From: Tamarix chinensis
Taxonomy: Eukaryota > Streptophyta > Magnoliopsida > Caryophyllales > Tamaricaceae
DNA length: 64,000 bases
Direction of reading: 5' to 3'
Assembly: GCA_030549775.1 (NCBI GenBank)
Contig: CM060174.1
Location: forward strand, 96,550,132-96,614,131
The position numbers and the translations under genes are program-made. Positions 9,880 through 21,888 of the stretch are shown here, piece after piece; the first letter of the stretch is position 1; each line of letters begins with the position of its first letter. The notes beneath the pieces were generated by a model. The model made no database searches and was not told where the DNA came from. It saw nothing but the letters and a program-made list of their open reading frames with translations.

Positions 9880-12575
9880 CTAAAGGTTGTGTTGTGATTG
9901 ATAACTCCTCTATTATGGTATAGGGATTAAGGCATATCCCTATAGATAAAATAAATAAATTGGTGAGTATGGAGTACTTTTTTCTTTAGATATTATTAAT
10001 TTTATACATGTGAAAGCTAAATTAAAGGAAAACAAACAAACAAGCAAAAGATATGTGTCATGAGGAATATAAAGTTATAAGAGATGGTACATACTAATAC
10101 GTGTTGTACTAATATGAATACACATTATCAAAAATCTTCATTTCTTTCATTAATGATTTCTCACATATTATGTATCTCTGGTTTCAATATGAATACACAT
10201 TTAATGCCTTTAAAGTGTTTAATGATGTAATATAGAAATAATGTAGTAAACAAATAAAGATAGTAAGATAAGTCAGAATGAAGACTATTGTGATAGATAC
10301 ACTATGGATGGACAAGTACCTAGTCCTTGTGTAAGTTTCTTCAAGTGCATGGGATCAATGCCTAATGATGTTGCCAAAATAAGAAATAAGACATCTATGG
10401 GAATGGTGGTTAATATGCCTAACAACTCCATTTTTCCTTGTTTCTTGTAGATTGAGAAACTAAATACGGATATGTATATATAGATGTACCTTGAATTGAA
10501 TTCTAACTAGAGCTATGTTGTTAAAATTTTTGACTTGTTTAAAAGTTGGAAGCCAAATTTAAGATTTATGCATATTTTTTTATTATCTATTTGAAGTGAG
10601 GGTATATAACCCACATGATAGGAAGCTAGAACATTGGACCATAAGTAAGTATTTCATTGGATATACCAAGAGATCTACGGGTCATTAGTTTTGTTATCAA
10701 TCAAAAAGCACTAGGATTGTGGAGTTGAAGAACTCTAATTTTCTTGAACATGACTTAATTAGTGAGAGAGATCAAATTAGAAACCTAGTCTCTGAAATTG
10801 ATCATCTATTAGTGAAGACTTCCACTTCATGCAATAAATTTACTTTTCTTTTTCTCAGTGTACCTCAAGTAAATGTCATTTTTTGAGTAGCATGTCAATG
10901 CGACTCCATAACTTGCCGATGATAATCCAGTTGATTAGCACAAAGCATTATCAATAGGAAATTTTGCTTTAGCATTGAGAGTATATACTAGGAAAATAAG
11001 TCCAGGAATTTCCTAGTGACTATATATATATATATCCAAATTTGACATTTGTGTTGATGTTGATCCCAAAACCTTCAAGTGTACTATGAGAAGTTCAATT
11101 TTTGAGTTATAGAATAGTGTTATAAAAGGTGAGATAAACTCTTTGAAGGCTAATAATGTATATGGACTTGTATAGTTATCTTACGGTGCTAATCATATTG
11201 GTTATAAGTGGGTATTTAAGACCAAAGGGAAAACCCTAACATTTATATGTGTAAGTCTAAACTAGTTGCTAAGGGAATGCTTAAATAAAGGGAGAAGTGT
11301 TGAAAGGTATGTCTACTAAAGACTCTTTGTATAGATTAATGGCGTTTATAACTCATTTTGATATTTGAACCACAATAAATGAGCTTATTAAATAGTGATC
11401 TATAGGATGAGGTATACAAGAAACAACCTAAACATTTCCTCTCTCATAAGGATGAAATTTTTTTTATTTAAACTTAAGAAAGCCACATATATGTTGGAAC
11501 AAGCTTCCCGGTAATAGTATCAATGTTTCCATTGAGTTATTTTTTGTATTTGGTTTTGAAAATTGTGTCTTAGTTCATTAAACATATACTAAAGTTAGTG
11601 GGGGTAAGTTTGTTTTGTAGAGCTATATATGGATAAAGGTTTACTTACATAATATAGTAAATGGATGTTATATGAGGTAAAATAGTTATTTTCTAACAAT
11701 TTTAGTATAAATGATATGGGTGATGCATCTTATATCATTCGATTAAGCTTCATGTAGGTAGATCTTAAGGGATATTATGACTATCTCAAGAGATATGTAT
11801 CAATATGGTGTTAGAAAAATATATATAATGAAGGATTGCTCACCAAGTATAGATCCTATTGATAAAAGTAAATGAATCTATTAGAGTTAGTGTCTAAGAA
11901 ATGAAATAGAAATAATAATATAAGAGACATATAATACACTTCTAATATGAAGCCTTACATATATTTAGGTACACATAGGACCTAGCATTGCATTTGCCAT
12001 TGAGGTATTGAGATGTTATATAAGTAATCTAAGTATTAATCACTATTGACCACTAAATAGTTACAAAGTATCTAATAGGTAAAAAAGATTACATGATTAT
12101 GTATGGATGAGCTAAGCATTTAAGGGTAGTTGGCTATTTGGATGCATATTTACTATGCTGGCTACGAATATTTATGTAATCTACATCTTGTTTCATTATT
12201 TTATGTTGGATAGTGGAGTTAAGGATTGAATATCTCTTTATGACATGGATTCTAAACTCATTTATTTATTTAAATTTTCAAAACTTGGTGTGTGATTAAA
12301 ATTTTTTGCTCCCATGTTAGAGTGGTTGACTCTAATCTTAGGCCTTAAAGGTCTATGTGTGACATTCACTTGTCTTGTTTATATCAAGAAATAATGAATA
12401 ATGGGAGTCTTATCATTGGTCATTGACATTAAGTACTTGAAAAATAAAAGAATGTGTTCTTTAGGGTAAATTGGTCATTGAACATATAGACACCGATTCT
12501 TTAGAAATTGATCATTTAACTATGCGTATGCTATTATTTAAGTTTAATGATCACATTTAATTATATTCATTGATC
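9880..12575 (+). pseudogene. Copia-1 pol remnant (integrase, reverse transcriptase, RNase H)
   Basis: Ty1/copia polyprotein in domain order. The integrase C-terminal part is at about 10285-10800 (YTMDG, RNKTSMGMVVNMPNNSIFP, NPHDRKLEHWTISKYFIGYT, STRIVELKNSNFLEHDLISE). Reverse transcriptase is at about 11100-11800 (HIGYKWVFKTKG, QPKHFLSHKDE, DMGDASYII, LKGYYDYLKRYVS). RNase H and the 3' part are at about 12090-12570 (IDIKYLKNK, SIEHIDTDSLEIDHLTM). The catalytic YxDD region is not intact. The reading changes frame repeatedly and is crossed by many stops, so it is a dead copy. A PPT-like AGGAGAAT lies at about 12901-12907, next to the 3' LTR. Confidence 0.75.
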
Positions 12576-12907
12576 TCATATGTGATATGTATTGTGTAAT
12601 ACATCATATGGTTAATACATCATAGTTATATGTAATGAAGATTGTGTTATGATCATTTCTCATTTGATATGTGCATATATGGTTTGTTGAGAAATGACAC
12701 ATGAAGTTGTTGGACCTTGAATAAACATTGTGTTTATACATAAAATTAATGTTATGGGTGGAATTAATACATTGTGATACATGGAATGTAATTTTTAAAA
12801 TGTCGAAAGCTTTTTGCCATGATTTGTGTATCAATTTCATCATTTAGTTTGTACTTATATAAGGATACCATGTTAAAAATCTAATTTATATGGATCAAAT
12901 AGGAGAA

Positions 12908-13732
12908 TAATAATATGTTTTAGTTTTTATTATCTTATAAATAAAGTATTTTATATATTATGTATATATATTAACTCTTGGTGTGGTCCATATCAAATTA
13001 GATACAATTTTTGGCCATAAAGTTTATATTATATGAAAATATGTTAGTAATTAAGCTTAAACTTAATCTCTTTATCTAGTTCTTAATGGTAGAATTAGAA
13101 GTAAGTAATTATGAATACAAGCATGTGTGTGTCATGTGATAATAAAATAAAGGAGATAATAAATTAATTGTTTCATTTATTTATCTCAAATTTCTGACTT
13201 TTGTAATTAGGAGGGGAAGTGCAAAGTTGGTTATAATGATCAAACCCACATCTTTTTTCATGTATGAATAAGCCGGAGCATAATAAGTGTTGTGCATATT
13301 TTTTCCTTTTTAGGATTTATTGTTCCATACATACACACATACATCCATAAAAAGAGAGAAATAGGGACAGGCTTCTTCCTCCATTTTTATGTGATTTCTA
13401 TGTGAAATCAAAGATGGAGAAGAAAATCGTTAAAGTTCCCTATTCTGGTTCCTTAGAAGAAACACACACCATTGAGTTTAAGGAATGAGGGAGTGGAACC
13501 AACAAGTTTTGTTCATCATTTCTTCAAAATCCAATAAATGGAAACAATCCCATCAACGGTTGGAGGCACGATATGTGCTATATACATAATTTACATATAG
13601 TATTCAATGATCACAATTCCACATCAATTTTTTTTATTTCATGCTCTTAGGTTTTCACATTTTATATTAGTGCATGAATTCGTATTAATAATTATTTGAT
13701 TATATGATTCATGCCATAACTTTAGTCTAGTA
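12908..13732 (+). repeat. 3' LTR of Copia-1
   Basis: An 825-base uninterrupted LTR that pairs with 2299-2646 plus 7776-8137. It begins after the PPT-like tract at about 12901 and ends TAGTCTAGTA just before the duplication GTATC (13733-13737). It serves as the reference for the sequence into which the CACTA jumped. Confidence 0.8.
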
Positions 13733-13737
13733 GTATC

Positions 13738-14815
13738 ATTTTCCTAGCTCACAAAGATAATGTTGAAAGCCTCAATCTAAATTACCAACAACCTTATTAT
13801 CTTCAAGCACATCTTCCATCTATATGGAGATATTAGAATTGTATGAAATAATAACAGACAAAGTTCCCAATTATTTAGAATGAAGGACCTTAGCTATCAT
13901 AATTTTATTAACACTTAGCACCAGAGCTACATGAAATAGTGGTAGAGGAAGTAAAAAAATAGAAAGCATACCTTATTTACAAACCAAAAAAAACTTGAAA
14001 TGTTTAATTAAATTATAATTATATATGAAACAATAGTAGATAAAGTGGAATCATCTCTTATTTTTTGTAACTAAAAATCTTAAAAAGTAAAATTATATCT
14101 AAAAGGTCCCTATATTTACACTAGACTTGAAAATTGCTATAACATAAGTTGAGACCTAGGAGTTAACCTAACTTTGGCCACTTTGGTGCCTGCTTATGTG
14201 TAATGGGAATAACACTTGTACTTTAAAATGGCTATGAAATAACCCTTTTCTCCTTACCTTTGCTCCAAAATTTCAATCCTATACACATAACTTTGAGATC
14301 TCACCACATTTGATTAGCATGGTCTATTTCTTAGGTAGCCATATCTTTATAGCTTGCTCATGTACACCTTAAACTAAACAGCAACCAACAAAAGATATTT
14401 TGCACTCATTTCATGTAATTTGTATATCACCATTAGCTTACAATTTAAATTAATATTTTAGAGTTGGTCTTGCTAACACTGCCACATTTAAAAAAAAAAC
14501 TCTTTTATCATGCGGAAAAAAAGCAAGGGCCACATTACATTAAATCAATCAACACCGGAAACCTACTAGATCTTGCTAATAGGCTAGGTTTTGGTTATTT
14601 TTTTTGTTTAAACCATAAATAGGTAAGCAAACCCAAAAGAGTGATTTTAATGAGCTACCATATATCAACATCATAAATAAAGATAAAATAATGAATATAT
14701 CATAAAATCATGCAAGTCATGACACCTTCCTTATTAATAAGATCACTTTAAAAAAGCAAGTAAAAATGTCACTTGAAGATACAGAGCAATGCTCTAGTTA
14801 ATTACATTATAGAGG
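13738..14815. repeat. CYP82-unit spacer, copy between gene 1 and pseudogene 2
   Basis: Host spacer whose first 660 bases or so match 19727-20325. Shared landmarks are GTTGAAAGCCTC, TGAGACCTAGGA at about 14145 and 20096, and GCATGGTC/GTATGGTC at about 14316 and 20233. It has no coding potential I can support. It lies between the Copia-1 insertion and the stop codon of pseudogene 2, so it belongs to the tandemly duplicated P450 unit. Confidence 0.65.
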
Positions 14816-17800
14816 TTAATGAGGAGTCACATCGACATCAAGTGGTTTTTCCTTTAGGTTGGCTAACCTAACAAATTTGGTCATGTCAACTAATTCAACA
14901 TGCTAAATCATAATATCTAAATTGTATAATAAACTAGACAATAAAAAATGCATAATCTAGAGGTAAAAGTACATTATAGGGCATAATCTTATACCACCTC
15001 CAAAGGGAATCGATTCAAAATTCTAGTCTCTAACATCAACACCCTTGACTCATATGGAATATTTTAGGGTGAAATTCAAAAGGATAAATTATAGCACCCC
15101 CAAAATTTTATAATTTTAATCTTTAAGTGTTTAGCTTCTTATTCATTTCCTAACCTTTAATCATTATTTAATCATCTTATTTTAACCCCTAAACCCTTGT
15201 TTCACTCTTTTCCTACACCAACCTAATTCTTTTTTTACTTCCTAGTTTAATTAACCAAATTAAACTCTAACCATGATTATATATCTACTTAATCCCAACC
15301 TCTCACCCATTACACTTGTTCACTCAATTTTCTCACACTCAACCTCACACCCATACCCCTTGATCGCATGCTAATCCTATCTTTTACACACCTTAATTAT
15401 AACTTACCCTAGAAGCCCATTCAAGTTTTCATATTCCCCCTTTTTATTTCCTTTCTCCATTGAACCCCTTAAATCTTCTTCTTCATCCTCCAACTGATTT
15501 TCTATTTTTCTTCATGTTGCACTTGCATTTTTTCAGTCTTCATTACACAATAGCCTTCATTTGTATCAATTCTTCATGTAACCATTAATAACCTATGTTA
15601 ACCATCCATACCATCAAACTTCTTTGCATCACCACCCTTTCACTCGACACCTCCACTATTACATCAAGATCTCACACAAACTTCTCCTTGTGCACCATTA
15701 TCCTCCTCCAATGTCTATTGCTCACTCATCCATATACACCCTATGCCAAAACCTCATGCAACCCCTCCCTTCTCTATGTGTGCATCTCACTTCGAACTCC
15801 ATATATGTGTTGAGTACTTACGCAAACATACACTACCCAAATAGTGCCACCACCTTATGCAACTAAACTTCTTCTATCAGTGGCTAGTCACGTTGCCACT
15901 CCTCACCTACTCAACCTCCTCACAAAGTAGCTTCTCCTTCCTCTATTTCATGGCTGTTGGATTTTTGGTGGTGAGTTTATGGGAAAGTATTTTGGTGGTT
16001 TGGTGGCCAATGTTGATGTTGCAATGGGCCAAATTCCACCACTACACCTTCTCTCTACCGTAGTTCTCTTCTCAAATTTCCTCACATTTCCTTTTCTAAC
16101 CTTTAACTATCAGCCTAACCATTCTTATTTTCTTAATGTATGATCTTAAGGTGTAGTTGAAGGTGGTAATTAGGAGTAGTTTTCTAAGAGGTTGGTTTAA
16201 CATTTGTTAAGGACATACATCTCTAGTTTAGGATTTTTTTTTTAAATTTATGTTTTATATTTCCATGATAGCATGATCACTTTTGCCAAAAATCATGATT
16301 TATTCAAGATTCTACTCATGTCTCTAACTTGTGATTTTATGTGAATATCTTGTTATAAAATGCTGGGTTTCAATTTAAATTTTAGAGCATGATGATGAAC
16401 ATTATAGCTCTTAATGAGTATGTTGTTAAGTGTTAAATTTCATAAGTTTAAGTATATTTAGAGAAGTATCTTATTGAGGCTTAAAATTTTCCTTCTAAGC
16501 CTTAATAGGCTTCAAACCTTTGAATTTTATGATATGGTTAAGTGATTTTAAATTAGTGATAATTATATTTTTGGGGAGATTATATGTAAAAATGGTAATG
16601 TTTGGTGAATGTTGAGATTTGGGCAATTTGTGAGAGAATTAACCTAGCCAAGGGGTACTATGATCATTGCATTGAGGGTTGTTTTTATTTGAAATCTAAC
16701 TATTTCCTTATGTTTATTAGTGTTTCTAATTAATTTTTAATAAATGATATGATATGGATTGGTTTAATTTCACAAGTTTTGAGGTTTTTAGATAAAATAT
16801 GCACAAAATGGTGATTTTGGGTTGATGCTAAAAAATTAAGGATACACAAGTTTTAATTAGGCGAAAATGTGATAAGTTTGATATGTAATTAGTTTGGGTT
16901 AGTATGGTTAACACAACTAGTAATAATGTGTGAAAAATGACTTAAAATGGGCCTAGAAACTATAGGGGTATAATCTTTATTTTATTTTTAAAGACATTGA
17001 ATTTTAATCCTATTTTTTGGACATTGTATTTATTATGATATATTTGAATAATGTGTCAAATTTGGTTATTTGGTGAGTTTTGTAGATGAATTTGTGAGTG
17101 GATTATGAATTCAGATTTTGAGAGGGAATTTTCTTCATTTTGGTAATGTTTTATATTATGGTACTTATCTTTTTTTATTCTTTATCAATTTTTCGTGTTA
17201 TTATAATATTTTTTATTTTCTTAACCATGATGTATTATTCTATAGATGTGTAATATTACCTTACTAAATACGTAGCATATAAATTATTATTTTTATGGGT
17301 GATTTTTAATCCCATAAACAAATGTCAGCATGTAGTAAGTGGTTGTTGATATTGGTGTTAATCTATGGCTATTTGAATATCTCTTTAGAGACTTTTAGTT
17401 ATATGTTTTTTTAATTGTCTTTGTTCTCTTCTATTTATCATATAATATTATGTCACTAAGTCATCAAGTGTTTCCTATGTCTGATATTTTGATACAACCG
17501 TTTTAGGCTAACTCCTGACATAGATTGAGTATATGCAATACCTTTTTTTTTATGTTGAATGTTTTTGTAGCACCTTGTGTTTCAATTTTTTTATTCTGTA
17601 AAATTTATTTTAAATAAGAAAAAAATAGTTAGTGAAAATGGGGGCGTTACATTAAGCCACACATATGGATCCCGATGAATTTCATGAAGGTTGAAAAAGA
17701 GTGTTGTGTTCGCTCAAACATGATATCTACATACACACCGAGCAAGAAGGGCCTCTCATGGCACCAAGGGCATTGTAGTGGTTCCCTTAAGCATTTATTG

Positions 17801-18355
17801 ATGTTAGAATAGATAATTTATGTCCGATTCATGTAATTACCTTCTTATGCAAACATGTGAATGCGACTCATTTTGACCTTCTTTATTACATGGTAGTTAT
17901 TAAGTAGTAGTGACAAAGCTCATGTAAGTATCACTGAACAAGAACCACTACCTCCTAGAATTATTAGCAACAAGTGATTACATAACAATAAAAGGTTTGA
18001 GTAGAACATACAAAAAGCCTTACAAACCACACGAAATAATATGAATAATAAGCTTGTATACCAGCTAGCACTCTTTAGATATCTTCTAATTCTTCTAATT
18101 GATCACCACTATAGCTCCACACACCAAGCTTAGTCATGAAGATAGGCCCACATTTGTCAAATATTTTAGATAAGGTATTGTGAAGAGTCTTGGTTCCTCC
18201 AAGTACATGTAGGTGGCCAATAAAATTCCATGAACTAAATCAGCCTGTCTTAACATAATATTTATTATCCAAAATAAAACATGGAATATAAAAAATATGA
18301 GAGAAAATAAGCTATTATTAGAAGCAAACATCTCACTTGGAAGGTGAAACTCCAT
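14816..18355 (-). pseudogene. CYP82 P450 pseudogene copy 2, split by a solo LTR
   Basis: The N-terminus MEFHLPSEMFASNNS (from 18355) and FIGHLHVLGGTKTLHNTLSK in a second frame match copy 1. The middle of exon 1 (about residues 92-315) is deleted. An intron remnant keeps the donor CTG|GTATAC but has GTTG where copy 1 has the acceptor GCAG. Exon 2 (17652-17968) reads LGGSGSCSVILT, a stop, then ALSLLLNN, then NESDI-type and IHRDPYVWL segments. The LTR at 15090-17651 cuts in after VWL. Beyond it the gene resumes as NPFEFHP, then the haem loop IPFGGGIRLCPIM (14978-15013, Cys kept, final Gly replaced) and VDMTKFVRLANLK to TPH and a stop at 14816. Stops, frameshifts, deletion and insertion make it non-functional. 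Confidence 0.85.
15090..17651 (+). mobile_element. Solo LTR (long gypsy-type family) inside pseudogene 2
   Basis: A 2562-base block with ends TATAGCACCCCCAAAA and GGGGGCGTTACA, the short inverted ends of a TG..CA LTR with the first dinucleotide decayed. The P450 reading resumes exactly on both sides: minus strand TGGCTTAA before it and ATCCTTTTGAATTT after it. A decayed 5-base duplication is likely (TAAAT at 15085-15089 against TTAAG at 17652-17656). The C-rich part (15180-16070) lies near the left end, giving plus-sense orientation by comparison with the other members. There are no pol motifs, so it is a solo LTR. Confidence 0.75.
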
Positions 18356-19725
18356 GATTATGAATAGCTTAATAGAATCTCATGAACTCTTAGAGTAAGT
18401 TAATTTGAAGTACTTTAGAGCATATTCAATAATATACACTTGAAATTACATTTTTAACATAAATTAAAAGGGTGTTCATTGATAAAGGTAGGTACTCTAA
18501 TCATGGGTGCATACTAAAAATTTGTACTAAATAGTATAGAGTTTTATCGTACTAATACTAAATGTGATGTAGTAATACCAAACATTTTACATATTGGTAC
18601 TAATTTGTTATATTTACGACATCATCACATGTTAGTAAAATTTGGTGCTAAGATTTGCAAAAACTAGTATCCATGTATACACTTTTTTTTAGCATTAACT
18701 TAGTAAAAATTATTATTACCAGATATTATTTAGTAGATAGTTTTTAATGAACATAATGTTCTAAATTAAAAAAAATCTTTTTATTAAGAAAAAAGTGGTC
18801 CATTTGTTTAGTCCTATAACTATGTTTCATCCTCTCATGAGTCCCTATAGTTCCCTAGTGAACATGACACTTCAATTTAGGAATTATTAGCAAAATCACT
18901 AGTAAGTACAAGCATAACTGAATGGGAAATTATTGTGTGAATAACATGCATCTAATTTTGGTTCCACCTCTTAAATATTTGGTACATTTATAGTATATTT
19001 TTATAAAAAAAATATATATTAATTGTACTCAAATATATATTAAAATTACACCATAATTACATTAAATATATCGACAGTGAATTCAAAATTGGGTGCATTA
19101 AATGCTTATTTAGTATAATTATGATGTACTTTTAGTATATTTTTTTGTACATTTAATATATGCTTATAAATATTCACCAAAATATTATAAATATATATCA
19201 TAATTATACCAAATGTTCAAATAGTGCACCCAATGATATTTTTTCAAATGTTGCACCATCAAGGGAAAAATAAATAAGAAAGAGATAAAGATAGAAAGAA
19301 AAGAAATGATAATATTAACAAGAAGTAACAATGATAAGAAAAACTTGAATATGGCTTGAGAATTTGTGTATAATTGATATTTTGTTAGCTATACAAGAAA
19401 TTTTGGATAGAAAAATAGAGTAAGAATTAAAATGATGAAAAACAAAGATATTCATTGTTGTGTATTAAATTATAGTAGAAACCAATAAATGAATGTTGGG
19501 CATGAAGTGATGGGATTGGAGTGATAAGAGAGTAAAGTTTGCATCTCAAAACTCGAAATATTATATTTATTTGGTCTTAAACAAAATTGATTCCAACTTG
19601 GATAAATATTGAAAGAATTTTCTGATAAGAAATTCCATCACTATTCTCTAGGTTAAAGCACTTACTGGCACAAAGGTGATAGAAGTTTTTTCAACACTCA
19701 CACATAAACTATTTAAGTTAGTATA
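18356..19725 (-). repeat. 5' flank of pseudogene 2, paralogous to 1357-2298
   Basis: The first 550 bases match the flank of CYP82 copy 1 (TTGATAAAGGTAGGTACTC, GATGTAGTAATACCAAACAT, AGTTCCCTAGTGAACATGAC). The remainder is AT-rich and includes a MITE-like stretch at 18955-19240. It ends at the empty counterpart of the Copia-1 insertion site (about 19722-19727). Confidence 0.65.
18955..19240. mobile_element. Small AT-rich MITE-like element
   Basis: The left end TTTTGGTTCCACCTCTTAAA and the reverse complement of the right end (CATTGGGTGCACTATTTGAA) are similar over about 50 bases, and both continue as ATTTGGTA followed by TATA-rich sequence. It is about 285 bases and non-coding. No clear target duplication was seen, so the family is undetermined. 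Confidence 0.35.
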
Positions 19726-19726
19726 A

Positions 19727-20410
19727 TTTTTCCATATCACAAGATAGTGTTGAAAGCCTCTATCTAACTTAATTACTTACAATCTCATATAAGTGAACCA
19801 TAAGGTTCTCAAAAAATGGGAGCTTAGGTAACAAAATAGGGTCAACACTTAGCAACAAAACTAAATGAAAGTGTAGTAAAATAAGAGGAAAGTTGGAAAC
19901 TACATAGAATAAATAATACATGAAAATTTTAATTGAATCATATTCAAATTTATAAATTAAATGGTAGTTAAGAAAGAGAATAACCACAAATCATCTCTCA
20001 TTTATGAACTAGAGAAGCCTTGAAAAGTTAAATCAGTTCTAAAAGGTTTCAATATAATAAACTAGATATGGAAAATGGTAGAGTTAGCATATGCTGAGAC
20101 CTAGGATTTAACTTGATTTTAGACATTTTGGCATCAACTAATGTGTTATATGGATAATGATGTGTTTCTTACCATTACTCTTGAATGTTGATCCTATTCA
20201 TATACCTTTGAGCTCTCGCTATACTTGACAAGTATGGTCAATTTCTTTTGCAACCATAGGTTCATAGCATGCTTATATACACTAAGGAACAACCACCAAA
20301 AAGATATGCAATTCATAAATCTTTATGTGGTCGGTCTCAAACGAAAAAACTAGTACCAAAAATCATCGTATAAGTCATTAGAGCATTTGTGGCTAATAAG
20401 TAAAAATCAC
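19727..20410. repeat. CYP82-unit spacer, second copy
   Basis: Counterpart of 13738-14400 (see shared landmarks there). It directly follows the pseudogene-2 flank with no copia between, so it represents the pre-insertion arrangement. Confidence 0.65.
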
Positions 20411-20522
20411 ATGGCAAAAATATTTCACCATGGAAACTTTGGGCATCACCGTCCTTAGCCTATAAGACCATGATGGAAATGTTGGCTATGGAAAAAGTGA
20501 TGTAGTGGCTATAATTGGTGGA

Positions 20523-21420
20523 AATTATCCACGAGTAGTTGGTGAATGATATGTCGATAGTCATGAATAGTCCCATGAAAAAAATAATGATAGCCACGAG
20601 TAGTCCAGTGACACATGTTATGATAGGCACAAGTAGTTTTATGGTGCAAGTCATGATAGTCACAAGTAGCCACATAGTGCATGCATTGATAACCATGATT
20701 AGTCTTATGACACATGTCTCTATGACCATGAGTAATCCTATGGTGCATGCATCAATATCCAAAATTAGTCTTATGACACAAATTTTGATAACCATGAGTA
20801 ATCTCATAGTACATATCTTGATAGCCACAAATAGTCTCAGGGCATATACAGGCATGGCCTAACCTTCAGGCAAATTAGGCTTGGGTCTAGGGCCTCTAAA
20901 ATTTAAAGCCCTAAATTATTAATTGTATATATAAAAATGAAGAGACAAATTAATACATTATATCCTTTGACACAGTGATAATATCCACATATTGCTATTA
21001 CAGGGATGGGGATACAAAAATCTATCCTGACATTTTAAATTTTTTAAACTTAAGGCCCCCAATATACATTATATAATATTATAATTAATTAAGGCTCTTA
21101 TAAATAAAGTTATGAGTTTATATTATCAAAACATATTTAATTTTTTTAATAAATATATGGCTAACTGATAATTTTTTTTTGTAAATATGATTAATATATG
21201 AGGGAACCTTTAAGATTTTTTCCTAAGATATCAAAGGCTCTAAGGAAGATCCTATGCACATATTTAAATAGCCACATGTAGTCTTATGGTGCACATCTTA
21301 ATAGCCATGAGTAGCCACATAATATACATTTCAATAATCAAGAGTAGTCTCACAATCAACATTTCGATTAGCCACATTGCCGTCATCTTGATTAGCCAAA
21401 ACCATTCACGTGGCTCGCAT
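20523..21420. repeat. 33-bp minisatellite, split by an insertion
   Basis: From 20556 to 20819 eight units of exactly 33 bases occur without indels, in the style GATAGCCACGAGTAGTC then YYATGGTGCATGT. One earlier unit (20523-20555) and a partial ninth (20820-20848) flank them. The array resumes at 21267 with three more 33-base units and two shorter ones to about 21420. Because 33 is divisible by three, open readings appear in several frames on both strands with an 11-residue period. These are by-products of the repeat, not genes. Confidence 0.85.
20849..21258. mobile_element. Short insertion in the minisatellite (MITE-like)
   Basis: About 410 AT-rich non-repeat bases interrupt the 33-base array. 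The ends CAGGCATGGCCTAACCTTC and, reversed, CATAGGATCTTCCTTAGAG are loosely similar. Flanking CATATA and CATATT may be a decayed target duplication. Size, position and ends suggest a non-autonomous DNA element; the superfamily is uncertain. Confidence 0.45.
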
Positions 21421-21888
21421 AATAATAATAATAATAATGATGATAACATCCTTAAACTACTTCAAGACAAACTCATTTAAATATGTAGTTTCTCACTAAT
21501 TGATTTCCCTTAATGAAGTTTCACTTTGTTTATATAAATAGTTGTATCAAACCTTATACATTTATCTCAATTATACATTACATATGATGGTCATGCATTT
21601 ATTTATATGATTACCCATGTGATCCATAGTTAAAATAACAATATTCATTATAACCATAGTATGTTGGCCTCTATTTTTTGTGCTCATATATATTATTTAC
21701 TATTCTATAATTTAGGTGCACAATTAATTTAGGACACAAACTAATAATTAATTTATTTTATTTTTATTTAAATTAGTAAAATTAAGCATAGAAAGTGTAC
21801 TATTTAATATATATTTTTTAAATGACTTAGTTAATTCTTAATATGGTGTTTACTTTGGCGTATTAACATTTAAATAATATATATATTA
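21421..21888. other. AT-rich DNA without recognised features
   Basis: Contains a short (TAA)n run at about 21419-21436 and otherwise low-complexity AT-rich sequence. No coding, RNA or repeat structure is supported. Confidence 0.5.

Larger units (their letters stand above)
2299..13732 (+). mobile_element. Old Ty1/copia retrotransposon (Copia-1), with a CACTA inside its 5' LTR
   Basis: A degenerate full-length copia element. The 5' LTR (2299-about 2646 plus about 7776-8137) and the 3' LTR (12908-13732) match along their length, for example at TTCTTAATGGTA, GGAGATAATAAATTAATTG and TTATTTGATTATATGATTC. A tRNA-iMet-like primer site TGGTATTAGAGT lies at 8140-8151, just inside the 5' LTR. Gag, integrase, reverse transcriptase and RNase H remnants follow in element order. 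GTATC flanks both ends (2294-2298 and 13733-13737). The host sequence right of the element (GTATCATTTTCC) matches 19722-19735, the paralogous flank lacking the element, so the boundaries are doubly supported. There are many stops and frameshifts; it is long dead. Confidence 0.85.

Noticed and set aside
15595..16063. Three overlapping short open readings on the plus strand
   Set aside because: Lie in the C-rich segment of the solo LTR; composition-driven, with no domain or conserved counterpart in sister LTRs.
20460..20862. Overlapping open readings of 79-131 codons on both strands
   Set aside because: Generated by the 33-bp minisatellite; periodic 11-residue peptides in several frames at once.
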